Below, in pieces: positions 1 to 5,284 of a DNA stretch of 6,250 nt. This DNA is from an uncultured Ruminococcus sp. (GTDB lineage Bacteria > Bacillota > Clostridia > Oscillospirales > CAG-272), in contig CACZOH010000086.1 of assembly GCA_902782785.1 (NCBI GenBank), positions 1 to 6,250 on the forward strand, in the 5' to 3' direction. Made by a program: the position numbers and the translations under genes. The notes under the pieces are model-generated. The model saw nothing but the letters and a program-made list of their open reading frames with translations. It was not told where the DNA came from and did no database searches. How positions within the stretch are numbered: position 1 is the stretch's first letter; every line of letters begins with the position of its first letter.

Positions 1-85
1 AAGACAGGGATTCGAACCCTGGAAGCGGTATTAGCGCTTACACGATTTCCAGTCGTGCGCCTTAGACCAACTCAGCCATCTTTCC
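1..85 (-). tRNA. tRNA-Ser (anticodon GGA), 3' end cut by window edge
   Basis: Read on the minus strand, the gene begins GGAAAGATGGCTGAG, a typical tRNA-Ser 5' end. A five-pair anticodon stem (CACGA/TCGTG) encloses the loop CTGGAAA, with anticodon GGA at 50-48, which reads serine codons UCC and UCU. A long variable arm (stem AGCG/CGCT) marks it as a class II tRNA, as expected for serine. The T loop TTCGAAT is intact at 16-10. The last three bases of the 3' acceptor strand, the discriminator base and any CCA lie beyond base 1. The identity is secure. Confidence 0.96.
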
Positions 86-122
86 ATGGTGTTTGCTCGT
101 GCTTTTTTTCAGTTGCTTGTGT

Positions 123-151
123 AGTATATCACATTTTTTATAAAAAATCAA
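123..151 (-). promoter_or_regulatory. Promoter of tRNA-Ser
   Basis: On the minus strand a -35 box TTGATT (151-146) is followed after 17 bases by a -10 box TATACT (128-123), preceded by TGA to give an extended -10. Transcription would start near 116, leaving a leader of about 30 bases before the tRNA 5' end at 85. Position and spacing fit a sigma-A promoter. Assigned by eye from consensus only. Confidence 0.6.
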
Positions 152-202
152 GCCCTTTTCGAAGAAAAAAACATATTTTCAGAAAAATTTTTTTATTTCA
201 TA

Positions 203-230
203 TTGCAATTTGAGTTTTTTATGGTAAAAT
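203..230 (+). promoter_or_regulatory. Promoter of the thuA-like gene
   Basis: A -35 box TTGCAA (203-208) lies 16 bases before a -10 box TAAAAT (225-230) with an extended TGG in front. The predicted transcript start is near 237, giving a 5' leader of about 23 bases that contains the GGAGG ribosome binding site. The -35 lies inside the 10-mer TATTGCAATT (201-210), which recurs at the promoter of the glycosidase-like gene. Confidence 0.6.
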
Positions 231-249
231 AAATACAGATTTTATATTT

Positions 250-254
250 GGAGG
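250..254 (+). promoter_or_regulatory. Ribosome binding site fixing the thuA-like start
   Basis: GGAGG sits five bases before ATG 260. A TTG at 248 is in the same frame, but its last base is the first base of this GGAGG and it has no binding site of its own, so ATG 260 is the start. Confidence 0.8.
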
Positions 255-259
255 TTATT

Positions 260-967
260 ATGAAAGTTACGGTCTGGAATGAGTTTTATCACGAAAAGCT
301 GGAGAAAGAAGTCGGAAATCTTTACCCCGACGGAATACACGAATATATCGCCGGATTTCTTCGCTCGGACGACGTTATTGTGCGCACCGCGACGCTCGAT
401 ATGCCGGAATGCGGTCTTACCGATGAAGTATTGGCCGACACCGACGTACTTTTATGGTGGGGACATATGAGGCACGGCGACGTTCCCGATGAGATCGTTG
501 ACAGAGTTCAAAGATACGTTTTGGCCGGTATGGGACTTATAGTACTCCACTCCGGACATCACTCAAAAATTTTCAGACGCATGATGGGCACCACCTGCAA
601 CCTCAAATGGCGCGACGGCGCAAGAGAGCGTATATGGACGATAAAGCCAAATCATCCCATTGCCGCAGGTATTCCGGAAACATTCGCTCTTGAATGCGAG
701 GAAATGTACGGCGAGCCTTTCGATATTGCAGAACCCGATGAGGTCGTATTCATGGGCTGGTTCAACGGCGGTGAGGTTTTCCGCTCGGGTTGTACCTGGG
801 TACGCGGAAACGGAAAGATATTCTACCTGCAGCCCGGTCACGAATCAAACGGAAATTATCACAATCCTTACATACAAAGGATACTTCAAAACGCCGTAAG
901 ATGGGCATGCCCCGTAAATAAAAACCTTCCGCTTGAATGTCCCTGCGTTGAAGCGCTTGAAAAATAG
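260..967 (+). CDS. ThuA-like protein (trehalose utilisation family, GATase-1 fold)
   Basis: The 235-residue protein opens with MKVTVWNEF and then YPDGIH (residues 22-27), the classic start of ThuA proteins. Further family-like stretches are WWGHMRH (66-72), LHSGHHSK (96-103), CEEMYGEPF (146-154) and PGHE (192-195) followed by NPY. Length matches the family, and there is no signal peptide, so it should be cytoplasmic. ThuA proteins have a class I glutamine-amidotransferase-like fold. In Sinorhizobium, ThuA works with the dehydrogenase ThuB in use of trehalose and related disaccharides through keto-sugar intermediates. No ThuB-like gene lies in this window, so the substrate here is open. The gene is alone in its transcript, divergent from tRNA-Ser and convergent with a glycosidase-like operon, which fits sugar metabolism. 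Family assignment is firm; the exact reaction is not. Confidence 0.9.
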   Translation: MKVTVWNEFYHEKLEKEVGNLYPDGIHEYIAGFLRSDDVIVRTATLDMPECGLTDEVLADTDVLLWWGHMRHGDVPDEIVDRVQRYVLAGMGLIVLHSGHHSKIFRRMMGTTCNLKWRDGARERIWTIKPNHPIAAGIPETFALECEEMYGEPFDIAEPDEVVFMGWFNGGEVFRSGCTWVRGNGKIFYLQPGHESNGNYHNPYIQRILQNAVRWACPVNKNLPLECPCVEALEK

Positions 968-971
968 TTAT

Positions 972-1001
972 TAACGGCTGCCAAACGGCAGCCGTTATTT
1001 T
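972..1001 (+). terminator. Intrinsic terminator shared by the convergent thuA-like and glycosidase-like units
   Basis: A perfect 11-bp stem (972-982 with 987-997; core ACGGCTGCC/GGCAGCCGT) closes a four-base loop AAAC. On the plus strand it begins four bases after the thuA-like stop and is followed by TTTT. On the minus strand it lies just after the stop of the 69-residue gene, and a TTTTT run (964-960) follows eight bases beyond the stem. It is therefore probably bidirectional, though the U tracts are modest in both directions. Confidence 0.8.
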
Positions 1002-1209
1002 AAAATGAAAGTTTATTGCTGAAGAATACTCCCGATACGTCGCCGTACGCGATTATCGTTCTTCTGTGATCCATAGTCCTGTTAAAAGATTTGCTGTAAT
1101 AACCGAGTATCCGTCCGGTATAATCACGGATAGTTTTGTCTCCGTTATCCTCTATCTCATAATATCCCACAAGAAATCCGTTCGGCTTTTTTATTTCCAC
1201 ACGCTGCAT
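1000..1209 (-). CDS. Small repeat protein (69 aa), unknown function
   Basis: I do not recognise a named function. The protein carries a short internal repeat: GFLVGYY (11-17), GRILGYY (32-38) and a weaker TIIAYGD (51-57). The spacers contain T-x-R-D or T-x-D (for example TIRDY 26-30 and TMD 45-47). The pattern of G-aliphatic-GYY strands joined by turns suggests a small all-beta repeat fold, possibly like the so-called beta-flower proteins; that comparison is an inference. There is no signal peptide or membrane segment. It is clearly translated with the gene before it: only three bases separate the two, and its GAGAGG binding site lies across the last codons and stop of the 628-residue gene. 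The convergent terminator follows immediately. It is likely real, given this coupling and the ordered repeat. Confidence 0.75.
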   Translation of the reverse strand: MQRVEIKKPNGFLVGYYEIEDNGDKTIRDYTGRILGYYSKSFNRTMDHRRTIIAYGDVSGVFFSNKLSF

Positions 1210-1212
1210 ATC

Positions 1213-3099
1213 TTAACCTCTCATTTTTGCTTTGAACGCCGCAAATGAAAACGGAGGGATATCGGATAATCTCACTTTATTCTTATCCGCCGTTCCCGTG
1301 CAGTTCAGAAATTCAAAATCCGAATATTCCGCGTCAAGCATAACGTCAGGCTCCATAGCGGGATCGGCAAAGTTATTCCATAATCCGACCGTTATAGTAC
1401 CGTTTTCCTCGTCTTTTCTGCACTGTATATATAGCTCCGGACAACCGTAAACGTAAGCGGGCAGTTTTTTGCCGCCGAGCCACTCCGATACTTCTGCATA
1501 TTGGCGGCTTCTTCTGTAATGACGCATTATATCCTGCTTATCGGCAAGTCTCGGATTTGCGTTTATTATAAGAAACCGCTGGCGTTTTTCGTTTTCATAC
1601 ATAACAGATACGGGTATGAATCTGCCGCCGTGTTCCGTATAGCTCAGAATCCTTGATTTTGCGTCAAAAGATACGTCGTATATGAGGGCGTCCTGTACGC
1701 TTACGATCTCGTTGTCGTCGGTGAATATTTCGCTTCCCGTATGTATCGGTTCTCCTATCTTACGCACGCCGCAGTCAATCCCTCTCTCAGTCAATATCTC
1801 TGCGGCGGCAATATCGAGAAGAAGTCCTCCGTCGAGAGCTTCCGCCGGGAGCGCCCTCGCGTTTTCGTCAAAAACAGCGCCGTAAGTCCCTTTTCCCTCA
1901 AATACGGTCGGTACGGAACAGTATGCGAGCGTCCGGGAGGCGTAGGGAAAGATCAGAAAATCGGGATTGTAGATATAATTGACTTTTGTCGGCATATTTA
2001 CGTCGGACAGCTTTTTCATCGTCGAATATATCCTTACGCCGTCCTGTATTCCTTTAAAATTCTCGTCGATCCATTTATAAACCCTGCGGTTTCTCTCGTG
2101 CATTTTCGCATAGCCCTGCTCCGTATCGGGTTTTGAGTGATAGTCCAAACCGTATTTCAAAATACCGTCCGTACAGCCGGAGGCTCTTATCGCCGTATCG
2201 AAGTTTTCAAGAAAACTTGCAGGCGTATTCATACGGGGACGCGGGTATGCGTCTCCCTCAGCCATTATTTCGATATCATCCGTTTTTGTCCAGGAGCTTT
2301 CCATACGCTCCATTTCCACAGTATCCGCAAGCTTGTGTCCCCAGCTTCCCTGCGCAGACCAGTACGGAGCCCCTATCAGACGGACGAACGGTTTTGTATT
2401 CTCTCCGGCGAGCAGCCGTGCGATCTCTGCGGCGTCGACTCCGTCAACGTCCCATCCCGACATACATGTGCAGAAGCCGACGCGAATTTTGGGATCTGTT
2501 TCGTCCGCCGCCGCTCTTATGATCTTTGCAAAACGTCTGAATGCGTCGCCGTTCGCCTTGATATATGCGTCTCTGTATTTGTTTTTGCCTCCGGACATTA
2601 TATGGCTGTTTATCTCTTCACGCGTTAGGTTTTCACCGGTTATTTCATTTATCGTTTTTATGTGGAGCGGGCAGAGGCATGCCGGAAAATCTCCGTGAAA
2701 GCCGTATCTGAAATCATCGTCGAACATTATCAGATCAACGCCGCATTTCGCTATATCCTTTATGTAATCGGCGGAAAAACGGAGAAAATCCGGATCCATG
2801 GGGCACGCCTGTTTTTTATACTCCGCGCCGTCTATTCCTACCATATACTGAAACGGAGAGCCGGAATAAAACATAAAGGTCCAGAGCCACGCGCCGACCT
2901 CAAAACCGTTTTCTTTAAAATAAGCCGTAAATTCTTTCAGCGCCCTGAGACTTTTTTCTCTTTTTTCCGCATTTAGTTCATATGAACCGACGCTTATGAA
3001 AACGCGCTCCGCGTCAAATCGCTTAAGCTCTTTCAACGTGCTTTCCGGGCCGTAGCGCATCATTGCGCCGTTTCCGGCGGGAACGGATATTTTATACAT
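1213..3099 (-). CDS. Putative glycoside-hydrolase-like TIM-barrel protein (628 aa)
   Basis: No exact family is recognised, but the layout resembles GH42-like and related glycosidases. Residues 1 to about 345 look like a (beta/alpha)8 barrel. They contain GAWLWTF (69-75), MDPDF (101-105), an acidic cluster FDDDF (126-130) followed by CLCPLHIKTIN (141-151, recalling the CxC motif of GH42), and AEGDAYPRPR (280-289). D127-D129, E281 and D283 are candidate catalytic acids; this is inference. Residues of about 370-450 (FPYASRTLAYCSVPTVF, then LDGGLLLDIAAAEILTERG) resemble the non-catalytic Rossmann/trimerisation-like domain of such enzymes, and a beta-rich C-terminus follows. There is no signal peptide, so it would act on imported oligosaccharides in the cytoplasm. 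ATG 3099 has GGAGG five bases upstream (3109-3105). It is first in a two-gene operon with the 69-residue protein. Confidence 0.75.
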   Translation of the reverse strand: MYKISVPAGNGAMMRYGPESTLKELKRFDAERVFISVGSYELNAEKREKSLRALKEFTAYFKENGFEVGAWLWTFMFYSGSPFQYMVGIDGAEYKKQACPMDPDFLRFSADYIKDIAKCGVDLIMFDDDFRYGFHGDFPACLCPLHIKTINEITGENLTREEINSHIMSGGKNKYRDAYIKANGDAFRRFAKIIRAAADETDPKIRVGFCTCMSGWDVDGVDAAEIARLLAGENTKPFVRLIGAPYWSAQGSWGHKLADTVEMERMESSWTKTDDIEIMAEGDAYPRPRMNTPASFLENFDTAIRASGCTDGILKYGLDYHSKPDTEQGYAKMHERNRRVYKWIDENFKGIQDGVRIYSTMKKLSDVNMPTKVNYIYNPDFLIFPYASRTLAYCSVPTVFEGKGTYGAVFDENARALPAEALDGGLLLDIAAAEILTERGIDCGVRKIGEPIHTGSEIFTDDNEIVSVQDALIYDVSFDAKSRILSYTEHGGRFIPVSVMYENEKRQRFLIINANPRLADKQDIMRHYRRSRQYAEVSEWLGGKKLPAYVYGCPELYIQCRKDEENGTITVGLWNNFADPAMEPDVMLDAEYSDFEFLNCTGTADKNKVRLSDIPPFSFAAFKAKMRG

Positions 3100-3121
3100 A
3101 ACTGCCTCCGTTTTTTCTTTT

Positions 3122-3149
3122 ATTATATCACGGTTTTCTGTAATTGCAA
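3122..3149 (-). promoter_or_regulatory. Promoter of the glycosidase-like operon
   Basis: On the minus strand a -35 box TTGCAA (3149-3144) precedes a perfect -10 TATAAT (3127-3122) by 16 bases, with an extended TGA. The transcript would start near 3115, only about 16 bases before ATG 3099, just leaving room for the GGAGG site. The -35 lies within TATTGCAATT (3151-3142 on the minus strand), as at the thuA-like promoter. Confidence 0.7.
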
Positions 3150-3202
3150 TACCATATTTGAAAAATCAACGGCCGGCGGCGCGTAAACGTATGACAAGCA
3201 TA

Positions 3203-3240
3203 CAAAAAAGAGGCTGTTTCGTTAAGGCGCAGCCTCTTTT
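3203..3240 (-). terminator. Intrinsic terminator of the cysteine-rich gene
   Basis: An 11-bp perfect stem AAAAGAGGCTG/CAGCCTCTTTT (3206-3216 with 3230-3240) encloses a 13-base loop. Reading the minus strand it is followed by a run of T (TTTTTTG, 3209-3203). It starts 12 bases after the stop codon of the upstream minus-strand gene and lies before the promoter of the glycosidase-like operon, so it separates the two transcripts. Confidence 0.87.
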
Positions 3241-3252
3241 CTGTTCTTCATT

Positions 3253-4056
3253 TCATTTGTCACATCCGCAGCGGCGGTCGTTATTGAATTCAGATATCGG
3301 AAATTCCATCCCGCGGAAGACAGAGCAGGCGTCCTCCGTTTCCGTAAACTGACATTCCTTCTCCGGCACCGAATAGACCCTGGCATCAAGCAGATACTGC
3401 GCGGGACGTTCAAGCCTTATGACCGAGAAAAGCCCGACGGAAACGACAAGGCGTCTGTCGCCCTGCGGAGCGAGATTTCCGATGCGTGAAGCGACGCCCG
3501 CGGGTATGTCGCGCTCGGACTGACACGGACAATGATGCGGTACCCTGCGCTCGATTATCTTTGCGCCCAGTACAACGGGATCGGCGATCTCGAGCACCGC
3601 AGTCGGCAGCGACGAGCTTCCGCATCCGCATCCCGGTCTGTCGGGGATATCGGGCAAGCCGCCGCAAAATCCGTCGACGTTCGGATCTGATCTGAATACC
3701 GAGGTCCCGCCCTCGCCGCCGTAAAGCACCGTGCGTTTATCGCATACGCAGAGACCTTCTATGATCTGTCTGTTCGTCAGATTGACGCAGCATTCAAACG
3801 TCATTCTTATATATATTCTCGCTTCTATACGGTAGAAGCCGTTGTTGAACGGAACGGGATCAACGCTTATATCAGCCGCGGCTATCTCTGCCGAGCAGCA
3901 TCTGACGTTTGTGGAATGCTCGATTATATCGCGCCCGTAATCCGTAACGAAGACGGCGGTATCTTCAAAACAATCTTTGTCGCGGCAGCTGTCAAAAATT
4001 CTGTTTGTGTCAATATACGCGCTGCCGCGCTCCTGACACGATCTGTTGTCTGTCAT
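3253..4056 (-). CDS. Cysteine-rich conserved hypothetical protein (267 aa)
   Basis: I recognise the general type from clostridial genomes, where it is usually listed as hypothetical; no function is known to me. The N-terminus carries AYIDTNRIFDSCRDKDCFED (13-32), followed by VFVTDYG (35-41) and VDPVPFNNGFYRIEARIY (65-82). There are 18 cysteines, many paired: CC at 53-54 and 89-90, and CxC at 103-105, 143-145, 176-178 and 263-265. No signal peptide, membrane segment or known enzyme motif is visible. The cysteine pairs suggest metal binding or disulphide cross-linking; a structural or spore-layer role is possible but unsupported here. The start is ATG 4056, because GGAGG (4066-4062) lies five bases before it; an in-frame ATG at 4068 overlaps that site. 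A terminator follows the stop. Confidence 0.8.
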   Translation of the reverse strand: MTDNRSCQERGSAYIDTNRIFDSCRDKDCFEDTAVFVTDYGRDIIEHSTNVRCCSAEIAAADISVDPVPFNNGFYRIEARIYIRMTFECCVNLTNRQIIEGLCVCDKRTVLYGGEGGTSVFRSDPNVDGFCGGLPDIPDRPGCGCGSSSLPTAVLEIADPVVLGAKIIERRVPHHCPCQSERDIPAGVASRIGNLAPQGDRRLVVSVGLFSVIRLERPAQYLLDARVYSVPEKECQFTETEDACSVFRGMEFPISEFNNDRRCGCDK

Positions 4057-4061
4057 ATTAT

Positions 4062-4066
4062 CCTCC
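4062..4066 (-). promoter_or_regulatory. Ribosome binding site fixing the cysteine-rich gene start
   Basis: GGAGG on the minus strand lies five bases before ATG 4056. The in-frame ATG at 4068-4066 shares its G with this motif and has no GGAGG of its own, only an AT-rich inverted repeat upstream, so the longer start is rejected. Confidence 0.8.
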
Positions 4067-4070
4067 ATAC

Positions 4071-4100
4071 AATAATATCAAAACTTCCTTTGATATTATT
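4071..4100. repeat. Perfect 12-bp inverted repeat before the cysteine-rich gene
   Basis: AATAATATCAAA (4071-4082) and TTTGATATTATT (4089-4100) are exact reverse complements separated by ACTTCC. The repeat lies between the GNAT-Nudix stop and the ribosome binding site of the cysteine-rich gene, and it overlaps that gene's predicted -10 box. No U tract follows in either direction, so it is not a standard terminator. It could be an operator, or an RNA hairpin formed on read-through transcripts. Confidence 0.8.
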
Positions 4101-4127
4101 ATACGGAATATCCGATTTCTTTGTTAC
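4098..4127 (-). promoter_or_regulatory. Possible promoter of the cysteine-rich gene
   Basis: On the minus strand a perfect -10 TATAAT (4103-4098) lies 18 bases after GTAACA (4127-4122), which matches four of six bases of the -35 consensus and overlaps the end of the GNAT-Nudix gene. The start would fall near 4091, inside the inverted repeat. The weak -35 and long spacer leave this uncertain; read-through from the upstream gene is the alternative. Confidence 0.4.
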
Positions 4128-5149
4128 TGTACTTCGGTTTGCAAGAACGTGGGTTTTGTCATACCGAACAGTATCCTGATGAATTCTTTTTTATACGGTA
4201 TGAATTCTCCTTCGTCTATCATACTGCAAACAGTATCACAGTCCGCCCACATAACGTCCCTGACCTCTTCTTTTTGCAGCTTCAGGTCTTTTATATCAAC
4301 GTTTTCAACGAACACGAAAAAGTCGTCAAACCCGCGGTCAAACGAAAGAGTTATCACAGGCCTGACGTTTGTAAAGTCAAGGTCAAGCCCTATTTCTTCA
4401 AAAAGCTCTCTCTTTGCCGCTTCGCGTCCGTTCTCGCCCGCTGTCGCACTCCCGCCGACGGTCACGTCCCACATACCGGACCAGCCGCTTTTGAAAAACT
4501 GCCTTTGCTGTATGAGCATTTTACCGTCATCTGACAAAACGACTATATGTACTACGCGGCGGTATTCTCCCTCGGTAAACCGTATTCCGCGCGGTTTTGT
4601 TCTTCCGGTCGGGTTTCCGTCAGCGTCAAGTATATCAAAAAGTTCGTTTTTCTCCGTCTTTACCGTTTTCTGATAAGCCAGCCGCTCGTCTCCGTTCTGC
4701 AAATATATTATCCCGCAGTATTCAAAACCGTTTTTCAGAAGCGCCCTCTGCATCGGAATATTGTCTCTGTGCGTGTCTATTCGAACGCTTCCGCAGAATG
4801 AAAGCGCAAAATCAAAACAAACGCCGGCGACCCCTTTACCGTGACAGTCCGCCGATACGGCTATTCTGTGGACGGCTCTGTATTCTCCGTCATCCTTCCA
4901 TTTGCCGTCGTATATCTTCTCGTACGTCGGCTCGGGCTTATCCATACAGCAGAACACGGCGAGGATCTCTCCGTGTTCAACTACTTTGTATAACGTGCCG
5001 TCGTTTATATCCTTCTCCACGTCCGATTTCGACGGATAACCGTTGTTCCATTGTTTCAGATTTCCGCTTTTGCGCATGAAAGCGCGTGCGTCCTCATAAA
5101 TCTTTTCTGTTTTTTCAGCGTCGGATAAGGTCGCTTTTTTAATTATCAT
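4124..5149 (-). CDS. GNAT acetyltransferase-Nudix hydrolase fusion (341 aa)
   Basis: Residues 1 to about 163 form a GNAT acetyltransferase domain. AVHRIAVSADCHGKGVAG (92-109) is the acetyl-CoA-binding motif A, and RIDTHRDN (123-130) with KNGFEYCGI (139-147) is the usual C-terminal half. Residues of about 168-330 are a Nudix domain like the YfcD/isopentenyl-diphosphate-isomerase-like group (ELFDILDADGNPTGR at 169-183, IQQRQ at 213-217). Its Nudix box at 233-255 is a perfect GX5EX7REUXEEXGU, with E248, E251 and E252 as metal ligands. Both halves keep their key motifs, so both are probably active; substrates (an amine and a diphosphate) are unknown. The start is ATG 5149, five bases after GAGG. 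An in-frame ATG at 5206 lies within the promoter -35 box and is rejected. It is divergent from xpaC. Confidence 0.9.
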   Translation of the reverse strand: MIIKKATLSDAEKTEKIYEDARAFMRKSGNLKQWNNGYPSKSDVEKDINDGTLYKVVEHGEILAVFCCMDKPEPTYEKIYDGKWKDDGEYRAVHRIAVSADCHGKGVAGVCFDFALSFCGSVRIDTHRDNIPMQRALLKNGFEYCGIIYLQNGDERLAYQKTVKTEKNELFDILDADGNPTGRTKPRGIRFTEGEYRRVVHIVVLSDDGKMLIQQRQFFKSGWSGMWDVTVGGSATAGENGREAAKRELFEEIGLDLDFTNVRPVITLSFDRGFDDFFVFVENVDIKDLKLQKEEVRDVMWADCDTVCSMIDEGEFIPYKKEFIRILFGMTKPTFLQTEVQ

Positions 5150-5153
5150 ATCG

Positions 5154-5158
5154 TCCTC
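5154..5158 (-). promoter_or_regulatory. Ribosome binding site fixing the GNAT-Nudix start
   Basis: GAGGA on the minus strand places GAGG five bases before ATG 5149, the same spacing seen at the other minus-strand genes here. Together with the promoter at 5206-5178 it rules out the longer start at 5206. Confidence 0.75.
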
Positions 5159-5177
5159 ATATTTCTTTTTTTTGCAT

Positions 5178-5206
5178 ATTATATTATATTTATCGAAAAA
5201 TGTCAA
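5178..5206 (-). promoter_or_regulatory. Consensus sigma-A promoter of the GNAT-Nudix gene
   Basis: TTGACA (5206-5201) and TATAAT (5183-5178) on the minus strand are separated by exactly 17 bases, a full match to the vegetative consensus. A second TATAAT overlaps at 5188-5183, but its spacing of 12 is too short. The transcript would start near 5171, about 22 bases before ATG 5149. Confidence 0.85.
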
Positions 5207-5215
5207 GTGTTGGCA

Positions 5216-5244
5216 TTGACAACCATAAAAAAATGTGATAAAAT
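5216..5244 (+). promoter_or_regulatory. Strong promoter of xpaC-telA
   Basis: TTGACA (5216-5221) is followed after 17 bases by TAAAAT (5239-5244), with TGA giving an extended -10. The start would be near 5251, so the xpaC leader is about 34 bases. The -35 box is only 9 bp from the divergent TTGACA of the GNAT-Nudix gene. Confidence 0.82.
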
Positions 5245-5273
5245 ATAAATGGAATATTATAATAATCAGATAT

Positions 5274-5278
5274 CGGAG
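5274..5278 (+). promoter_or_regulatory. Ribosome binding site fixing the xpaC start
   Basis: CGGAG lies six bases before ATG 5285. The in-frame ATG at 5249 is only five bases past the -10 box, roughly at or before the transcript start, and has no binding site, so it cannot easily be used. Confidence 0.7.
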
Positions 5279-5284
5279 CAGAAA

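Noticed and set aside
248..259. In-frame TTG start four codons before the thuA-like ATG
   Set aside because: It overlaps the GGAGG that serves ATG 260 and has no ribosome binding site of its own; family members also begin near the VTVWNEF motif.
1682..2976. Several open frames of 67-163 codons on the plus strand opposite the glycosidase-like gene
   Set aside because: They overlap one another in different frames, lack good binding sites and family-like motifs, and mirror the codon pattern of the minus-strand gene.
3189..3203. Small hairpin GTATG-ACAAG-CATAC just past the cysteine-rich gene terminator
   Set aside because: Five pairs only, next to a much stronger terminator; too short to call a separate element.
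4071..4100. Inverted repeat as terminator of the GNAT-Nudix gene
   Set aside because: The stem is AT-rich and followed by GTATGGAGG rather than a U tract, so it does not meet the intrinsic terminator pattern.
5207..5284. Longer starts for the divergent pair (ATG 5206 minus, ATG 5249 plus)
   Set aside because: The first lies inside the -35 box of its own consensus promoter. The second is only five bases past the -10 box and has no binding site.
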